64,000 nucleotides of DNA from Pseudomonas cremoris (GCF_014230465.1 NZ_JAAXCY010000002.1:496001-560000); one strand, 5' to 3'. Positions 16,325 to 26,469 are shown, numbered from the stretch's first letter. Translations and numbers: made by a program. The notes: generated by a model not told the origin, from the letters alone.

Positions 16325-19225
16325 TTACAGCTGCTCATCCAGCACCTTCGACAGCATGTCGACAAAGAAGTCCACGCTGCGCCTGGAGGTGACCATCGGC
16401 GGCTTGATCTTGAGAATGTTCAGATAGTCACCGGTGGGCTGCATGAAAATCCCCAGTTCCCGCAGGCGATCACACAGCACTGCGGTTTCTTCGGTGGCCG
16501 GTTCCAGGGTGTTTCGATCCCGTACCAGCTCCAAGCCCAAGTAGAAACCCGAGCCATGCACCGCACCCACCAGCGGATGACGGTCGATCAGTTCTTCCAA
16601 TCGCGCCTTGAAATGCCCCCCAACCACCTGGGCGTTTTCCCACAGTTTTTCTTCCTCCATCACATCCAGCACCGCCATGCCGATCCGGCAACTCACCGGA
16701 CTGCCCCCTGAGGATGAGAAAAAATACCCTTCGGCCTCCAGCGCCTCGGCGATTTCGCGACGGGTGATCACAGCGCCCAGCGGCTGACCATTGCCCATGC
16801 CTTTGGCCATGGTGATGATGTCCGGCACCACACCTTGCTCCTCAAAACCCCAGAAGAAGTGGCCCATACGGCCGTAGCCCACCTGCACCTCGTCGGCGAT
16901 GCACACGCCGCCTTGGGCACGAACCAACCCATACACCTGCTGCAAATAGCCCGGTGGCAAGGAGATCCCCCCGGCGTTACCGTAAACCGGCTCACAGATG
17001 AAGCCGGCAAGTTGGCGTTTGCTTGCGGCGATTTTCGCCAAATTGTGTTCCACGCTTCGTACGTAATCCGGCGCGCTGTCCTGCCCTCGGAACTCACCGC
17101 GATAGGTATTCGGTGCGGTCACCGGGTGCACCCAATCCGGACGGCTGCTCAGCGCCTGGGGGTTATCGGCAATCGAGGTGGACACCGCATCCGCCGCCAC
17201 CGACCAGCCGTGATACGCCTCCAGCACACTGAGCATGTCGCGCCCGCCACTGTAGGCCCACGCCAGGCGGATCGCCAGGTCATTGGCCTCGGTGCCGCTG
17301 TTGACCAGGAACACCCGGTCCATGCCATCCGGTGCCAGCGCCAGCAAGCGCTCGGAGAATTCGGCAATCGCCGCATAGTGGAAACGCGAGTTGGTGTTGA
17401 GCAGCGACCACTGCCGCGCCGCCACGGCCGCCATGCGCGGGTGGCCGTGGCCGAGCACGGCCACGTTGTTGAGCATGTCCAGGTAGGAGCGGCCCTGCAT
17501 GTCGATCAAGTGATTGCGCCAGCCGCGCTCAATGCGCGGAGGATCGGCGTAATAGTGCTTTTGCGAACGGGCGAAACTGGCGTCGCGACGGGCCAGCAGG
17601 GCCTCGGGGTCCAGCTCCGGTTCGGCATCACAGGCCAGCCCGAGCAAGGCGGCTGGCGATGGGCACAAGACCTGCCACGCCTGCGCCCGGGACGGCGTGC
17701 AGAACAGCGGCGCCGGCAGGTCTGTGCGGCAAAGCTGGACGGTCAGCGGGCCGGCCACTTCACCGATCACTTGGCCCTTGAGTACGGCGGCGCCGGGCTG
17801 CAACAGCGCCGTGACGCCCCACAACCGTACATTTGCCTCACGGTTGTGCACCCGCAACTCACCTTCGCGCCCCAGGCGCACAGTGCCCGCAAACGGCGCC
17901 TCGACGGCGGTACCCTGCGGCACATGCAGCTCGACATGCAGGGGGAAAGTCGCTGGCTCATGGGCGCTGTCAGGCTGGGTGCGCGACAGCCGGTATTGCC
18001 CATAACGACTCGCCGCCAGGCCATGCACCGCTGCTGCCTCCTGCAACAAGCGTTGATCAATACCGGCCTGCTCCCAGTTCCCCGCCTCGAAATGCGGGCT
18101 GAGTACCCCCAGGTCGATCAACGCAAATTCGCGCCCCACCAATCCAGGCAGCAAAGGCACAAAGCCCTCACTGGCCAGTGGTGCCGGCGTGTGCCCTACG
18201 CTGCGCAGAATCGCCGCTTCCATCAGTTCAAAGGGCACCGACGTCGCCACATGGAAAATTTCCCACTCATGCTCGGCGTTTTTCAGCAGGTAGCTATTGT
18301 GCGGGTCGAGGCGCTGCTGCTGTTCGCTGCTGAGCACGAGCACGGCGGCACGGGCGACGATCAATGGCCACAACGCCTGCAATTCTTCGTGCTGCAACGG
18401 CGTAATCGCGTGGCACGCCTGGATCGCCGGCAAGATCGCAAAGGGGTCGCCCTCGGCATGGTGCAGCAGAGCCGCGCAGGTGACCGACAGATCGGCAATG
18501 CGCCAGGTGTGCACCAGGTCGCCAAAGTCGATCACGCCCTGAAGCTGCCAATGGCGCTCGGCATCGCGCTGCCACACCACATTGTCATCGGTGATGTCCA
18601 TGTGCACCGCTTGCCAAGGCAGGTGTTCGACCAAGGGCCGGATGCGTGTTTCGACATGGGCGACTACGTGTTCCAGCGCGGTACGGTGGGGCAGGTTTTC
18701 CAAGGTCGCCAGCAGGTGCGAGATCAATTCAATGGCATGACGCGGGTCCCATTGCAGCGTGCGGTCCAGGCCAGGGTGTGTAAAAGACGCCAGCGCCTGG
18801 CTCATGCGGCCACACAGGTCACCAAAACCTGCGATCACGTCGCGGCCCAGGTGCGGCAGATGAGTCAGGGGCTGGCCGTCGATGTAGTCCAGCACCCGCA
18901 GGTGCAACGTTTGGCCATCGACCGTCACCGTCAGCAACTCTTCGCCGTTGAGCGCCTTGATCACCTTGGGCACACGCACAGCCTGCAGGGCATTAAGCGC
19001 AGCGTGCTGGGCCTGCAACTCCACGGCGGCATAGTCGCCCCGGCAGATTTTCAGAACAAACCGCCCGCGAGCACTGTCGACTTTGTAGTTGAGGTCTTGC
19101 TGGCTTCCCAAAGACTGCAAGGTGCCCGTGAGGCCGTAATACTGCTCAAGCAATCGCGCCGCCTGGTCGGGGCCTACTTGCGGGCAGGGTAGACTGGCAC
19201 GGTGGATCAGCGTGGCGAGCAGCAT
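16325..19225 (-). CDS. Three-part fusion: APH-type kinase, M23-like domain, class III aminotransferase
   Basis: A 966-residue protein from ATG 19225, which has GAGG at good spacing; an upstream ATG at 19264 has no ribosome site. Residues about 20-340 are an aminoglycoside-phosphotransferase-like kinase with catalytic VHMDITDDNVVW and VIDFGDL. Residues about 420-500 (LHVELHVPQGTAVEAPFAGTVRLG) resemble a peptidase M23/lipoyl-like beta domain and may be non-catalytic. The rest is a class III aminotransferase fold (NVAVLGHGHPRM, VNSGTEANDLAIRLA, ADEVQVGYGRMG, PLP lysine in TMAKGMGNGQ). Relatives of the two catalytic parts act in hydroxylysine or ethanolamine phosphate breakdown: kinase, then PLP phospho-lyase. 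A kinase-lyase acting on an amino alcohol is therefore a fair guess. The substrate is unknown. Confidence 0.85.
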   Translation of the reverse strand: MLLATLIHRASLPCPQVGPDQAARLLEQYYGLTGTLQSLGSQQDLNYKVDSARGRFVLKICRGDYAAVELQAQHAALNALQAVRVPKVIKALNGEELLTVTVDGQTLHLRVLDYIDGQPLTHLPHLGRDVIAGFGDLCGRMSQALASFTHPGLDRTLQWDPRHAIELISHLLATLENLPHRTALEHVVAHVETRIRPLVEHLPWQAVHMDITDDNVVWQRDAERHWQLQGVIDFGDLVHTWRIADLSVTCAALLHHAEGDPFAILPAIQACHAITPLQHEELQALWPLIVARAAVLVLSSEQQQRLDPHNSYLLKNAEHEWEIFHVATSVPFELMEAAILRSVGHTPAPLASEGFVPLLPGLVGREFALIDLGVLSPHFEAGNWEQAGIDQRLLQEAAAVHGLAASRYGQYRLSRTQPDSAHEPATFPLHVELHVPQGTAVEAPFAGTVRLGREGELRVHNREANVRLWGVTALLQPGAAVLKGQVIGEVAGPLTVQLCRTDLPAPLFCTPSRAQAWQVLCPSPAALLGLACDAEPELDPEALLARRDASFARSQKHYYADPPRIERGWRNHLIDMQGRSYLDMLNNVAVLGHGHPRMAAVAARQWSLLNTNSRFHYAAIAEFSERLLALAPDGMDRVFLVNSGTEANDLAIRLAWAYSGGRDMLSVLEAYHGWSVAADAVSTSIADNPQALSSRPDWVHPVTAPNTYRGEFRGQDSAPDYVRSVEHNLAKIAASKRQLAGFICEPVYGNAGGISLPPGYLQQVYGLVRAQGGVCIADEVQVGYGRMGHFFWGFEEQGVVPDIITMAKGMGNGQPLGAVITRREIAEALEAEGYFFSSSGGSPVSCRIGMAVLDVMEEEKLWENAQVVGGHFKARLEELIDRHPLVGAVHGSGFYLGLELVRDRNTLEPATEETAVLCDRLRELGIFMQPTGDYLNILKIKPPMVTSRRSVDFFVDMLSKVLDEQL

Positions 19226-19376
19226 TGTTGTGGCCTCTATTTTTTTAGACGTGTATATCGCCATTGTTAGGGTGGGTTAGGCAACCCCTGCACAGACCGA
19301 ACTTGCGTCCCCCCTTCGCACAACTCAAGCTATGCTTCATTCGCTTAATGTCCGTCTAAGGAAAAGGCCCTCCGAC

Positions 19377-20459
19377 ATGCGCATTCTCATCACCGGCGGC
19401 GCTGGGTTTATCGGCTCTGCCCTGATCCGTCACTTGATTCAACACACCGAGCATGAAGTGCTCAACCTCGACAAACTCACCTATGCAGGCAACCTGGAAT
19501 CGCTGTCCAACATCGCCTCCAACAGTCGCTATGAGTTTGTCCAGGCCGATATCATTGACCAGCCCACAGTGAGTGCCGTGCTGGCGCGGTTCGAGCCACA
19601 GGCGATCATGCACTTGGCAGCGGAGTCCCATGTCGACCGCTCGATTGACGGTCCGTCGGATTTTATCCAGACCAATATCGTCGGCACTTACAGCCTGTTG
19701 GAGGCCGCCCGCGCTTACTGGCAGAAACTGGCCGAACCCGCCAAAAGCGCCTTCCGTTTTCATCACATTTCCACTGACGAAGTGTATGGCGACCTGCATG
19801 GCGTCGATGACCTTTTCACCGAGAACACACCCTACGCGCCCAGTTCGCCGTACTCTGCGAGCAAGGCCGCTTCCGACCATCTGGTTCGCGCCTGGCAGCG
19901 CACTTACGGCCTGCCGGTATTGCTGACCAATTGCTCGAACAACTACGGACCGTTCCACTTCCCGGAAAAGTTGATCCCGCTGGTCATCCTCAACGCCCTC
20001 GCAGGCAAGCCATTGCCGGTCTATGGTAATGGCTTGCAAGTACGTGATTGGCTTTTCGTAGAAGACCATGCACGCGCACTGCTGAAAGTCGTGACCGAAG
20101 GTGTCGTGGGCGAAACCTACAATATCGGCGGCCACAATGAGCAAACGAACATCGATGTGGTACGTGCTATCTGTGGGCTGTTGGAAGAACTGGCACCTCA
20201 GCGCCCGGCGGGCGTTGAAAAGTTCGCTGACCTGATCACCTTCGTCAAAGATCGTCCAGGTCACGATCAGCGTTATGCCATTGATGCCAGCAAGATTGAG
20301 CGTGAACTCGGCTGGACCCCCGAAGAGACTTTCGAGACAGGCCTGCGCAAGACCGTGCTGTGGTATCTGGATAACCTGGAATGGTGCCAAAGGGTCCAGA
20401 ACGGTAGTTATCAGGGCGAACGATTGGGTAACAGCGAAATAAAGGATCTGATTGCATGA
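19377..20459 (+). CDS. rfbB: dTDP-glucose 4,6-dehydratase
   Basis: A 360-residue SDR dehydratase, second step of dTDP-L-rhamnose synthesis. It has [14 protein letters not shown] at the N-terminus, the active-site run [11 protein letters not shown] with Asp-Glu, and [11 protein letters not shown] with Tyr-Lys. ATG 19377 is chosen because AAGGAAAAGG precedes it and the protein then opens [10 protein letters not shown]. The stop overlaps the next start (ATGA). It heads a tightly packed rfbBACD operon for rhamnose, which feeds LPS core or O-antigen and rhamnolipid-type products. Confidence 0.96.
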   Translation: MRILITGGAGFIGSALIRHLIQHTEHEVLNLDKLTYAGNLESLSNIASNSRYEFVQADIIDQPTVSAVLARFEPQAIMHLAAESHVDRSIDGPSDFIQTNIVGTYSLLEAARAYWQKLAEPAKSAFRFHHISTDEVYGDLHGVDDLFTENTPYAPSSPYSASKAASDHLVRAWQRTYGLPVLLTNCSNNYGPFHFPEKLIPLVILNALAGKPLPVYGNGLQVRDWLFVEDHARALLKVVTEGVVGETYNIGGHNEQTNIDVVRAICGLLEELAPQRPAGVEKFADLITFVKDRPGHDQRYAIDASKIERELGWTPEETFETGLRKTVLWYLDNLEWCQRVQNGSYQGERLGNSEIKDLIA

Positions 20460-21349
20460 TGAAGGGAATCGTATTGGCAGGAGGTACCGGCACCCGCCTG
20501 CACCCCATTACCCTGGGCGTGTCCAAGCAACTGCTGCCGGTTTACGACAAACCGATGATCTACTATCCGATCTCGGTGCTGATGCTGGCGGGGATCAAAG
20601 ACATTCTGGTGATCTCCACCCCGGCGGACTTACCGCAATACCGCAATCTGCTCGGAGATGGCAGCCAATTCGGCGTGCGTTTCACCTATGCGTTACAGCC
20701 CACGCCGGACGGCCTGGCCCAAGCCTTTATCATTGGCGAAGAATTCATCGGCAATGACCCGGTGTGCCTGATATTGGGTGACAACATTTTCCACGGCCAG
20801 TACTTCGGCGAACAACTGCGTGCGGCCGCCAAGCGACCTTCCGGAGCGACGGTATTCGGGTACTGGGTCAAAGACCCGGAGCGTTTTGGCGTCATCGACT
20901 TTGACAAGGAGGGTCGTGCCCTCTCCATCGAAGAAAAGCCCCTGAAGCCGAAGTCGCCTTATGCCGTGACCGGACTGTACTTCTACGACAACAACGTGAT
21001 CGAGATCGCCAAGGCTGTCAAACCTTCACACCGAGGCGAGCTAGAGATTACCGACGTCAACAACGCCTACCTCAAGCGCGGTGACCTGCATGTGGAACGC
21101 TTCGGCCGAGGCTTTGCCTGGCTTGATACGGGCACCCACGACAGTCTCCTGGAAGCTTCGCTCTACGTGCAAACCATTGAACACCGCCAGGGTCTGAAAG
21201 TGGCGTGCCTGGAAGAAATTGCTTATCAGAATCGTTGGATTGACCGTGAGTACCTGCTGGAGCGAGCCAAATATTTTGGCAAGACCGGCTATGGTCAATA
21301 CTTGTTCACCCTCGCAGGGGATAATCCATATGAATGTATCCGCCACTGA
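20456..21349 (+). CDS. rfbA: Glucose-1-phosphate thymidylyltransferase
   Basis: A 297-residue nucleotidyltransferase making dTDP-glucose. The signature [16 protein letters not shown] is at the N-terminus, with GDNIFHG and [16 protein letters not shown] further on. The start overlaps the rfbB stop; a second ATG one codon later (20459) is equally possible and gives MKGIVLAGG. It overlaps rfbC by 20 bases, so the operon is translationally coupled. Confidence 0.96.
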   Translation: MMKGIVLAGGTGTRLHPITLGVSKQLLPVYDKPMIYYPISVLMLAGIKDILVISTPADLPQYRNLLGDGSQFGVRFTYALQPTPDGLAQAFIIGEEFIGNDPVCLILGDNIFHGQYFGEQLRAAAKRPSGATVFGYWVKDPERFGVIDFDKEGRALSIEEKPLKPKSPYAVTGLYFYDNNVIEIAKAVKPSHRGELEITDVNNAYLKRGDLHVERFGRGFAWLDTGTHDSLLEASLYVQTIEHRQGLKVACLEEIAYQNRWIDREYLLERAKYFGKTGYGQYLFTLAGDNPYECIRH

Positions 21350-21875
21350 GTTGCCCGGTGTATTGATCATCGAGCCGAAGGTATTTGGCGATGAACGCGG
21401 TTTTTTCTATGAGAGTTTCAATGCCCGGGATTTTGCTCAAGCCACCGGGCTGGAACAGCAATTTGTGCAGGACAACCATTCGCGCTCGCAAAGAGGCGTA
21501 TTGCGCGGACTGCATTACCAAGTTGAGCATGCGCAGGGCAAGCTAGTGCGCGTGACTGCTGGTGAGGTGCTGGATGTCGCGGTCGATATCCGAAAGAGCT
21601 CACCGGCCTTCGGCAAGTGGGCAGGCGTTAGACTGTCGGCCAACAATAGCCGCCAACTGTGGATTCCACCTGGGTTTGCCCATGGTTTCGTGGTACTCAG
21701 CGAGTACGCCGAATTCCTGTATAAAACGACCGACTACTACACACCGTCAGCCGAGCGCTGCATTCGTTGGGACGACGCGGAACTCAATATTGACTGGCAA
21801 CTCAACGGCGCTCCCACGTTGTCCGCCAAGGATCAAAACGGCAAGAGTCTCAGAGACGCGGATCTATTCCAATGA
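21330..21875 (+). CDS. rfbC: dTDP-4-dehydrorhamnose 3,5-epimerase
   Basis: A 181-residue cupin epimerase. It carries [20 protein letters not shown], the catalytic His region [19 protein letters not shown] and DYYTP. ATG 21330 follows CAGGGGATAATCCAT, a good ribosome site inside the rfbA end, and gives the usual family length. The stop overlaps rfbD (ATGA). Confidence 0.96.
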   Translation: MNVSATELPGVLIIEPKVFGDERGFFYESFNARDFAQATGLEQQFVQDNHSRSQRGVLRGLHYQVEHAQGKLVRVTAGEVLDVAVDIRKSSPAFGKWAGVRLSANNSRQLWIPPGFAHGFVVLSEYAEFLYKTTDYYTPSAERCIRWDDAELNIDWQLNGAPTLSAKDQNGKSLRDADLFQ

Positions 21876-22753
21876 CCGTGCCCCTGAAAACCCTCATCAC
21901 CGGCCAACACGGCCAAGTCTCCCAAGCGCTGCAACAGCAACTTCAAGGCCTAGGCGAGTTGATCGTACTGGGCCGCGACCAACTGGACCTGGCTAACACC
22001 GACCAGATTCGCACGCAAATCCGCGCCCACCAGCCCGACCTGATCATCAACGCCGCCGCCCACACCGCCGTCGACCTGGCAGAAAGCGAGCCAGATGCGG
22101 CCTTCGCCATCAACACCATCGCCCCTGGCATCCTCGCCGAAGAAGCCAAGGCACTGGGCATTCCACTGATCCACTACTCCACCGACTACGTGTTCGACGG
22201 CAGCAAACCCACGCCCTACAACGAAGCCGATACGCCCAACCCCCTGGGCGTCTACGGCCAGAGCAAGCTGGACGGCGAGCGGGCGATTGTGGCCGTGGGC
22301 GGCGAGTACCTGATCCTGCGCACCAGTTGGGTCTACTCCAACCACGGCAAGAATTTCCTGCTGACCATGAAGCGTCTGCTGCAAGAAAAACCCCACATGC
22401 GCATCGTCGCCGACCAGATCGGTGCACCGACCTGGGCTGGCACCATCGCCGCCAGTACCCGTGCCCTGATCGAGCGCTGGCAGTCCGGTGAAGCTGGGGC
22501 GTGGGGTATCTACCACCTGACCGCCCAAGGTGAAACCTCGTGGTTCGGCTTTGCCGAGGCAATTGGCGAACACCTGCGCGCCCAGGGCAAGGCATGTGCT
22601 GAGCTGGAGGCCATCCCTTCCAGCGCCTACCCAACGCCCGCCAAGCGCCCACTGAATTCGCGGCTCGATTGCAGCCGCCTGCAACAGCAATGGCACGTCA
22701 GCCAACCGCAGTGGCAAGACGCATTGCGCGAGTGTCTTGCAGAGCAGCACTAG
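21872..22753 (+). CDS. rfbD: dTDP-4-dehydrorhamnose reductase
   Basis: A 293-residue SDR reductase, the last step to dTDP-L-rhamnose. It has TLITGQHGQVSQALQQ at the N-terminus, YSTDYVFDG, and GVYGQSKLDGE with the catalytic Tyr-Lys. The order rfbB-A-C-D differs from the rmlB-D-A-C order I know for P. aeruginosa PAO1. It ends 36 bp before dctB. Confidence 0.95.
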   Translation: MTVPLKTLITGQHGQVSQALQQQLQGLGELIVLGRDQLDLANTDQIRTQIRAHQPDLIINAAAHTAVDLAESEPDAAFAINTIAPGILAEEAKALGIPLIHYSTDYVFDGSKPTPYNEADTPNPLGVYGQSKLDGERAIVAVGGEYLILRTSWVYSNHGKNFLLTMKRLLQEKPHMRIVADQIGAPTWAGTIAASTRALIERWQSGEAGAWGIYHLTAQGETSWFGFAEAIGEHLRAQGKACAELEAIPSSAYPTPAKRPLNSRLDCSRLQQQWHVSQPQWQDALRECLAEQH

Positions 22754-22759
22754 GCATAA

Positions 22760-22781
22760 TGCGCCTGTACCCACAGGCGCA
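22760..22781 (+). other. Hairpin immediately upstream of dctB
   Basis: TGCGCCTGT and ACAGGCGCA form a 9-bp stem with a 4-base loop, ending 8 bp before the dctB ATG. No T-run follows, so it is not a normal terminator. It occupies the place of the ribosome site, for which I see no good match, and could limit dctB translation. Confidence 0.4.
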
Positions 22782-22789
22782 CGACTCCC

Positions 22790-24598
22790 ATGACTCCACC
22801 CCTTCCGCGAAGACCCCGTTGGCGCAGCCTCGCCTTGCTGGCGCTGTGCCTGGCGCCGCTGCTGTGGCCGCTGGAGCACTTGGCCGAGCGCTATTACCGC
22901 AGCGAACTGGCTGGGCAAAACCGCCAGACCCTCGACCTGTACGTCGCCAACCTGTTGGGAACCCTGCACCGCTACGAGGTGTTGCCGCAAATCCTCGGCG
23001 ATTTGCCGGCGCTACGCACCGCGCTGGACGCACCCGACGTCAGCACTAACCTGGTGAACGCCAACCTGCTGCTTAAGGATGTAGCAGCCCAGGCCGGGGT
23101 GGAAGTGATGTACCTGATGGACACCACCGGCAAGACCCTCGCCGCCTCCAATTGGGACAAACAGGACAGTTTCGTCGGACGCAATTTCTCGTTCCGGCCG
23201 TATTTCAGTGAAGCCATGGCTGGACGCCTCGGGCGGTTCTTTGGCCTGGGCACCACCTCGGCCAAGCGCGGTTACTTCTTCGCCGCCGCCGTACGCGATG
23301 GCAACACCATCATCGGCGTGCTGGTGGTGAAGGTCGACCTGGACCATACCGAAAGCCTGTGGGGCAACACGCCAGAACAACTGCTGGTCACCGACCATAA
23401 CGGCGTGGTGATCCTCACCTCGCGCCCGCAATGGCGATTCCGAGCCACCCGACCACTGACCGCAGAAGAACGCCAGGCCATTATCGCGATCCAGCCCTAC
23501 CCGACCCGCGACCCGCAGCCGCTGACCCTGAGCAGCACCGCCTGGCTGCGCCAGTCCACGGCCATCGCCGAGACTGGCTGGAATGTTGAAATCCTCGCGC
23601 CGCGTTCGCTCATCACCCGTCCCGTACGTACGGTGGTTGCGGTCGGCGGCGCGACATTGCTGGTGCTGATGTTGCTGCTGGGCCTGATGATGCAACGCCG
23701 TCGACACTACCTGGAACGCATCGCCTTCGAAGCCAAGGCCCGCCGTGAACTGGAAGCGCGGGTAATCGAGCGCACCAGCGATCTGGAAGGCCTCAACCGA
23801 CGCCTGAAACAGGAAGTGTTGGAGCGCGAACATGCCCAGCAGGAGTTGGTGCGCGCCCAGGATGACCTGGTGCAAGCCGGCAAACTCTCGGCGCTCGGCA
23901 CCATGTCGGCAAGCATCAGCCACGAGCTCAATCAACCGCTGGCGGCGATTCGCAGCTACGCGGAAAACGCCGAGATCTTGTTGGACCACGAGCGTACCAG
24001 CGATGCCCGAGGCAATCTCAAGCTGATCAGCGAACTGACCGGGCGCATGGCCTCGATCATCGCCCACCTGCGCGCCTTCGCCCGCCGCGACCGCCATGCG
24101 CCGGAGAGCGTGGCCCTGCAACCAGCACTGGACGATGCCCTGGCATTGCTGGCCAAGCGGCGGCGCTCGATGGAAGTGGAACTGATCCGCGATTTACCCG
24201 AGGCAACCTTGTGGGTACAGGCCGGCGAAACTCGCTTGCGCCAAGTGCTGGGCAACCTGCTGGCCAACGCCCTCGACGCCCTCACCGAAAAAGGCCCGCC
24301 GCGCAAACTCTGGCTGAGTGCCGAAACCACCGAACAGGGCGTCAACCTGTACATTCGCGACAACGGCCCGGGTTTTTGCATGGAGGCGCTGGGGCGCGCC
24401 AGCGAGCCGTTCTACACCACCAAGACCCGCACCCAGGGCCTGGGGTTGGGCCTGGCGATCTGTGACACGTTGATGCGCGCCTTTGGCGGCGAACTGCTGT
24501 TTGCCAACCACAAGGAAGGCGGCGCGCTGTTAACCTTGAAATTACGTGCCGGCTCGCCGGGCGTCAGTCTGCAACCGTCCGAGGACCGCAGCGTATGA
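22790..24598 (+). CDS. dctB: C4-dicarboxylate sensor histidine kinase
   Basis: A 602-residue membrane kinase. The N-terminal span (SLALLALCLAPLLWPL) is followed by a periplasmic double-Cache sensor (about residues 45-285; MYLMDTTGKTLAASNWD, FVGRNFSFRPYF), a second span (VVAVGGATLLVLMLLLGLMM), a coiled-coil linker, the dimerisation/phosphoacceptor box ISHELNQPLAAIRSYAENA and the ATPase domain (DNGPGF, GLGLGLAICDTLM). This is the DctB layout. It phosphorylates DctD in response to succinate, fumarate or malate. The ATGAG overlap with dctD and the position after the rfb genes match the PAO1 locus. Confidence 0.92.
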   Translation: MTPPLPRRPRWRSLALLALCLAPLLWPLEHLAERYYRSELAGQNRQTLDLYVANLLGTLHRYEVLPQILGDLPALRTALDAPDVSTNLVNANLLLKDVAAQAGVEVMYLMDTTGKTLAASNWDKQDSFVGRNFSFRPYFSEAMAGRLGRFFGLGTTSAKRGYFFAAAVRDGNTIIGVLVVKVDLDHTESLWGNTPEQLLVTDHNGVVILTSRPQWRFRATRPLTAEERQAIIAIQPYPTRDPQPLTLSSTAWLRQSTAIAETGWNVEILAPRSLITRPVRTVVAVGGATLLVLMLLLGLMMQRRRHYLERIAFEAKARRELEARVIERTSDLEGLNRRLKQEVLEREHAQQELVRAQDDLVQAGKLSALGTMSASISHELNQPLAAIRSYAENAEILLDHERTSDARGNLKLISELTGRMASIIAHLRAFARRDRHAPESVALQPALDDALALLAKRRRSMEVELIRDLPEATLWVQAGETRLRQVLGNLLANALDALTEKGPPRKLWLSAETTEQGVNLYIRDNGPGFCMEALGRASEPFYTTKTRTQGLGLGLAICDTLMRAFGGELLFANHKEGGALLTLKLRAGSPGVSLQPSEDRSV

Positions 24599-25971
24599 GT
24601 ATCGATAACGGGATTCAGGTGGTGTTGATCGACGACGATCCACACCTGCGTCAGGCCCTGTGCCAGACCCTGGACCTGGCTGGGCTGAAAGTCCTGACCT
24701 TGGGCGAAGCCACCGGCCTGACTGCGCGCCTGTCGCGGGACTGGCCGGGCGTGGTGGTCAGCGACATTCGCATGCCCGGCATGGACGGCCTGGAGTTGCT
24801 CGCCGAACTACATGGCCAGGACCCGGAGCTGCCGGTGCTGCTGATCACCGGCCACGGCGACGTGCCACTCGCCGTGCAAGCGATGCGCGCCGGCGCCTAT
24901 GACTTCCTCGAAAAGCCCTTCGCCAGCGACGCCCTGCTCGACAGCGTGCGCCGCGCCCTGGCCCTGCGTCGTCTGGTGCTGGACAACCGCAGCCTGCGCC
25001 TGGCCCTCAGCGATCGCCAACAACTGAGCACGCGGCTGGTGGGGCACTCGCCACAAATGCTGCGCCTGCGCGAGCAGATCGGCGCATTGGCCGCGACCAA
25101 GGCAGATGTGCTGATCCTCGGCGAAACCGGCGCCGGCAAAGAGGTGGTCGCGCGCGCACTGCACGACCTGTCGAGTCGGCGCAGCGGCCCCTTTGTGGCG
25201 ATCAACGCCGGCGCGCTGGCCGAATCGGTAGTGGAAAGTGAACTGTTCGGCCACGAACCCGGCGCGTTTACCGGCGCGCAAAAACGCCGTATCGGCAAGT
25301 TCGAATTCGCCAACGGCGGGACGCTGTTCCTGGATGAAATCGAAAGCATGAGCCTGGATGTGCAGGTCAAGCTGCTGCGCTTGCTGCAAGAGCGGGTGGT
25401 GGAGCGTTTGGGGGGCAACCAGCTGATCCCGCTGGATATCCGCATCATTGCCGCCACCAAGGAAGACCTGCGCCAATCCGCCGACCAGGGCCGTTTCCGC
25501 GCCGACTTGTATTACCGGCTCAACGTTGCGCCGCTGCGTATTCCGCCGCTGCGCGAGCGTGGCGAAGATGCGTTGATGCTGTTCCAGCATTTCGCTGACG
25601 AAGCCAGCAGCCGCCACGGCCTGCCGCTGCACGAACTGCAGCCCGGACAACGCGCGTTGTTGCTGCGCCACAGCTGGCCCGGCAATGTAAGGGAATTGCA
25701 GAACGCCGCCGAACGCTTTGCCCTCGGCCTGGAACTGGCGCTGGATGCCACGCCGGACAACCCTTCCGCCAGCGTGCTGACCTCCACACCCGGCGGCCTG
25801 AGCGAGCAGGTCGAGCAGTTCGAAAAAAGCCTGATCGCTGCCGAACTGACCCGCCCCCACGGCTCCATGCGCAGCCTCGCCGAAGCCCTCGGCGTACCGC
25901 GCAAGACCCTGCACGACAAATTGCGCAAGCACGGCCTGAACTTTGCCAACCAAAGTGCCGACGACGAATGA
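24595..25971 (+). CDS. dctD: Sigma-54-dependent response regulator DctD
   Basis: A 458-residue NtrC-family activator. The receiver domain has VVLIDDDPHLRQAL and the phosphoacceptor Asp in VVVSDIRMPGMDGLEL. The AAA+ domain has Walker A GETGAGKE, the sigma-54 contact loop GAFTGA and Walker B GGTLFLDEIE. The Fis-type DNA-binding end is SMRSLAEALGVPRKTLHDKLRKHGL. It switches on C4-dicarboxylate transport with RpoN. The expected dctPQM transporter genes do not follow; a thioesterase gene does. Confidence 0.93.
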   Translation: MSIDNGIQVVLIDDDPHLRQALCQTLDLAGLKVLTLGEATGLTARLSRDWPGVVVSDIRMPGMDGLELLAELHGQDPELPVLLITGHGDVPLAVQAMRAGAYDFLEKPFASDALLDSVRRALALRRLVLDNRSLRLALSDRQQLSTRLVGHSPQMLRLREQIGALAATKADVLILGETGAGKEVVARALHDLSSRRSGPFVAINAGALAESVVESELFGHEPGAFTGAQKRRIGKFEFANGGTLFLDEIESMSLDVQVKLLRLLQERVVERLGGNQLIPLDIRIIAATKEDLRQSADQGRFRADLYYRLNVAPLRIPPLRERGEDALMLFQHFADEASSRHGLPLHELQPGQRALLLRHSWPGNVRELQNAAERFALGLELALDATPDNPSASVLTSTPGGLSEQVEQFEKSLIAAELTRPHGSMRSLAEALGVPRKTLHDKLRKHGLNFANQSADDE

Positions 25972-25991
25972 GCCCCTCTAAAGAGTTCACC

Positions 25992-26447
25992 ATGAACCGC
26001 GACAGCCGTTACCTCGAATCCGTCCTTCACCATGACATCCCCCTGACCCGGGAGATGGGCCTCAAGGTGCGTGACTGGCAAGATGCAAGGCTGGAACTGC
26101 ATCTACCCTTGCAAGCCAATATCAATCACAAGAGCACCATGTTTGGCGGCAGTCTCTACTGCGGCGCCGTGCTGGCGGGCTGGGGTTGGCTGCATTTGCA
26201 GTTGCGTGAGGAAGGTATTGAAGACGGGCATATCGTGATTCAGGAAGGGCAGATCAGTTACCCGCTGCCGGTCACGCGCGATGCGACCGTTGTATGCCAA
26301 GCGCCGGAAGATAAGGTGTGGAAGCGGTTTGTGGCGACGTACAAGCGTTACGGCCGAGCACGGTTGACGCTGGAGACGTGGATTGTGAATGAGGGCAGCG
26401 AGGAGCGGGCAGTAGCCTTCACCGGCCAATACGTCCTGCACCGCTAG
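25992..26447 (+). CDS. YiiD C-terminal-type thioesterase
   Basis: A 151-residue hotdog-fold protein with the YiiD_C pattern (INHKSTMFGGSLYCGAVLAGWGWLHLQLREEG; GQISYPLPVTRDATVVCQAP). ATG 25992 is preferred to the in-frame ATG at 25968, which would overlap dctD, because the family begins near MNRDSRYLE. It probably acts on acyl-thioesters; the substrate is unknown. It may be read through from dctBD and ends at a REPIN. Confidence 0.85.
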   Translation: MNRDSRYLESVLHHDIPLTREMGLKVRDWQDARLELHLPLQANINHKSTMFGGSLYCGAVLAGWGWLHLQLREEGIEDGHIVIQEGQISYPLPVTRDATVVCQAPEDKVWKRFVATYKRYGRARLTLETWIVNEGSEERAVAFTGQYVLHR

Positions 26448-26469
26448 AAGCCTTCATACAAAACCAAAT

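Noticed and set aside
16835..19192. 785-codon plus-strand ORF
   Set aside because: Antisense to the kinase-aminotransferase fusion; the long open frame is a GC-rich codon artefact without domains.
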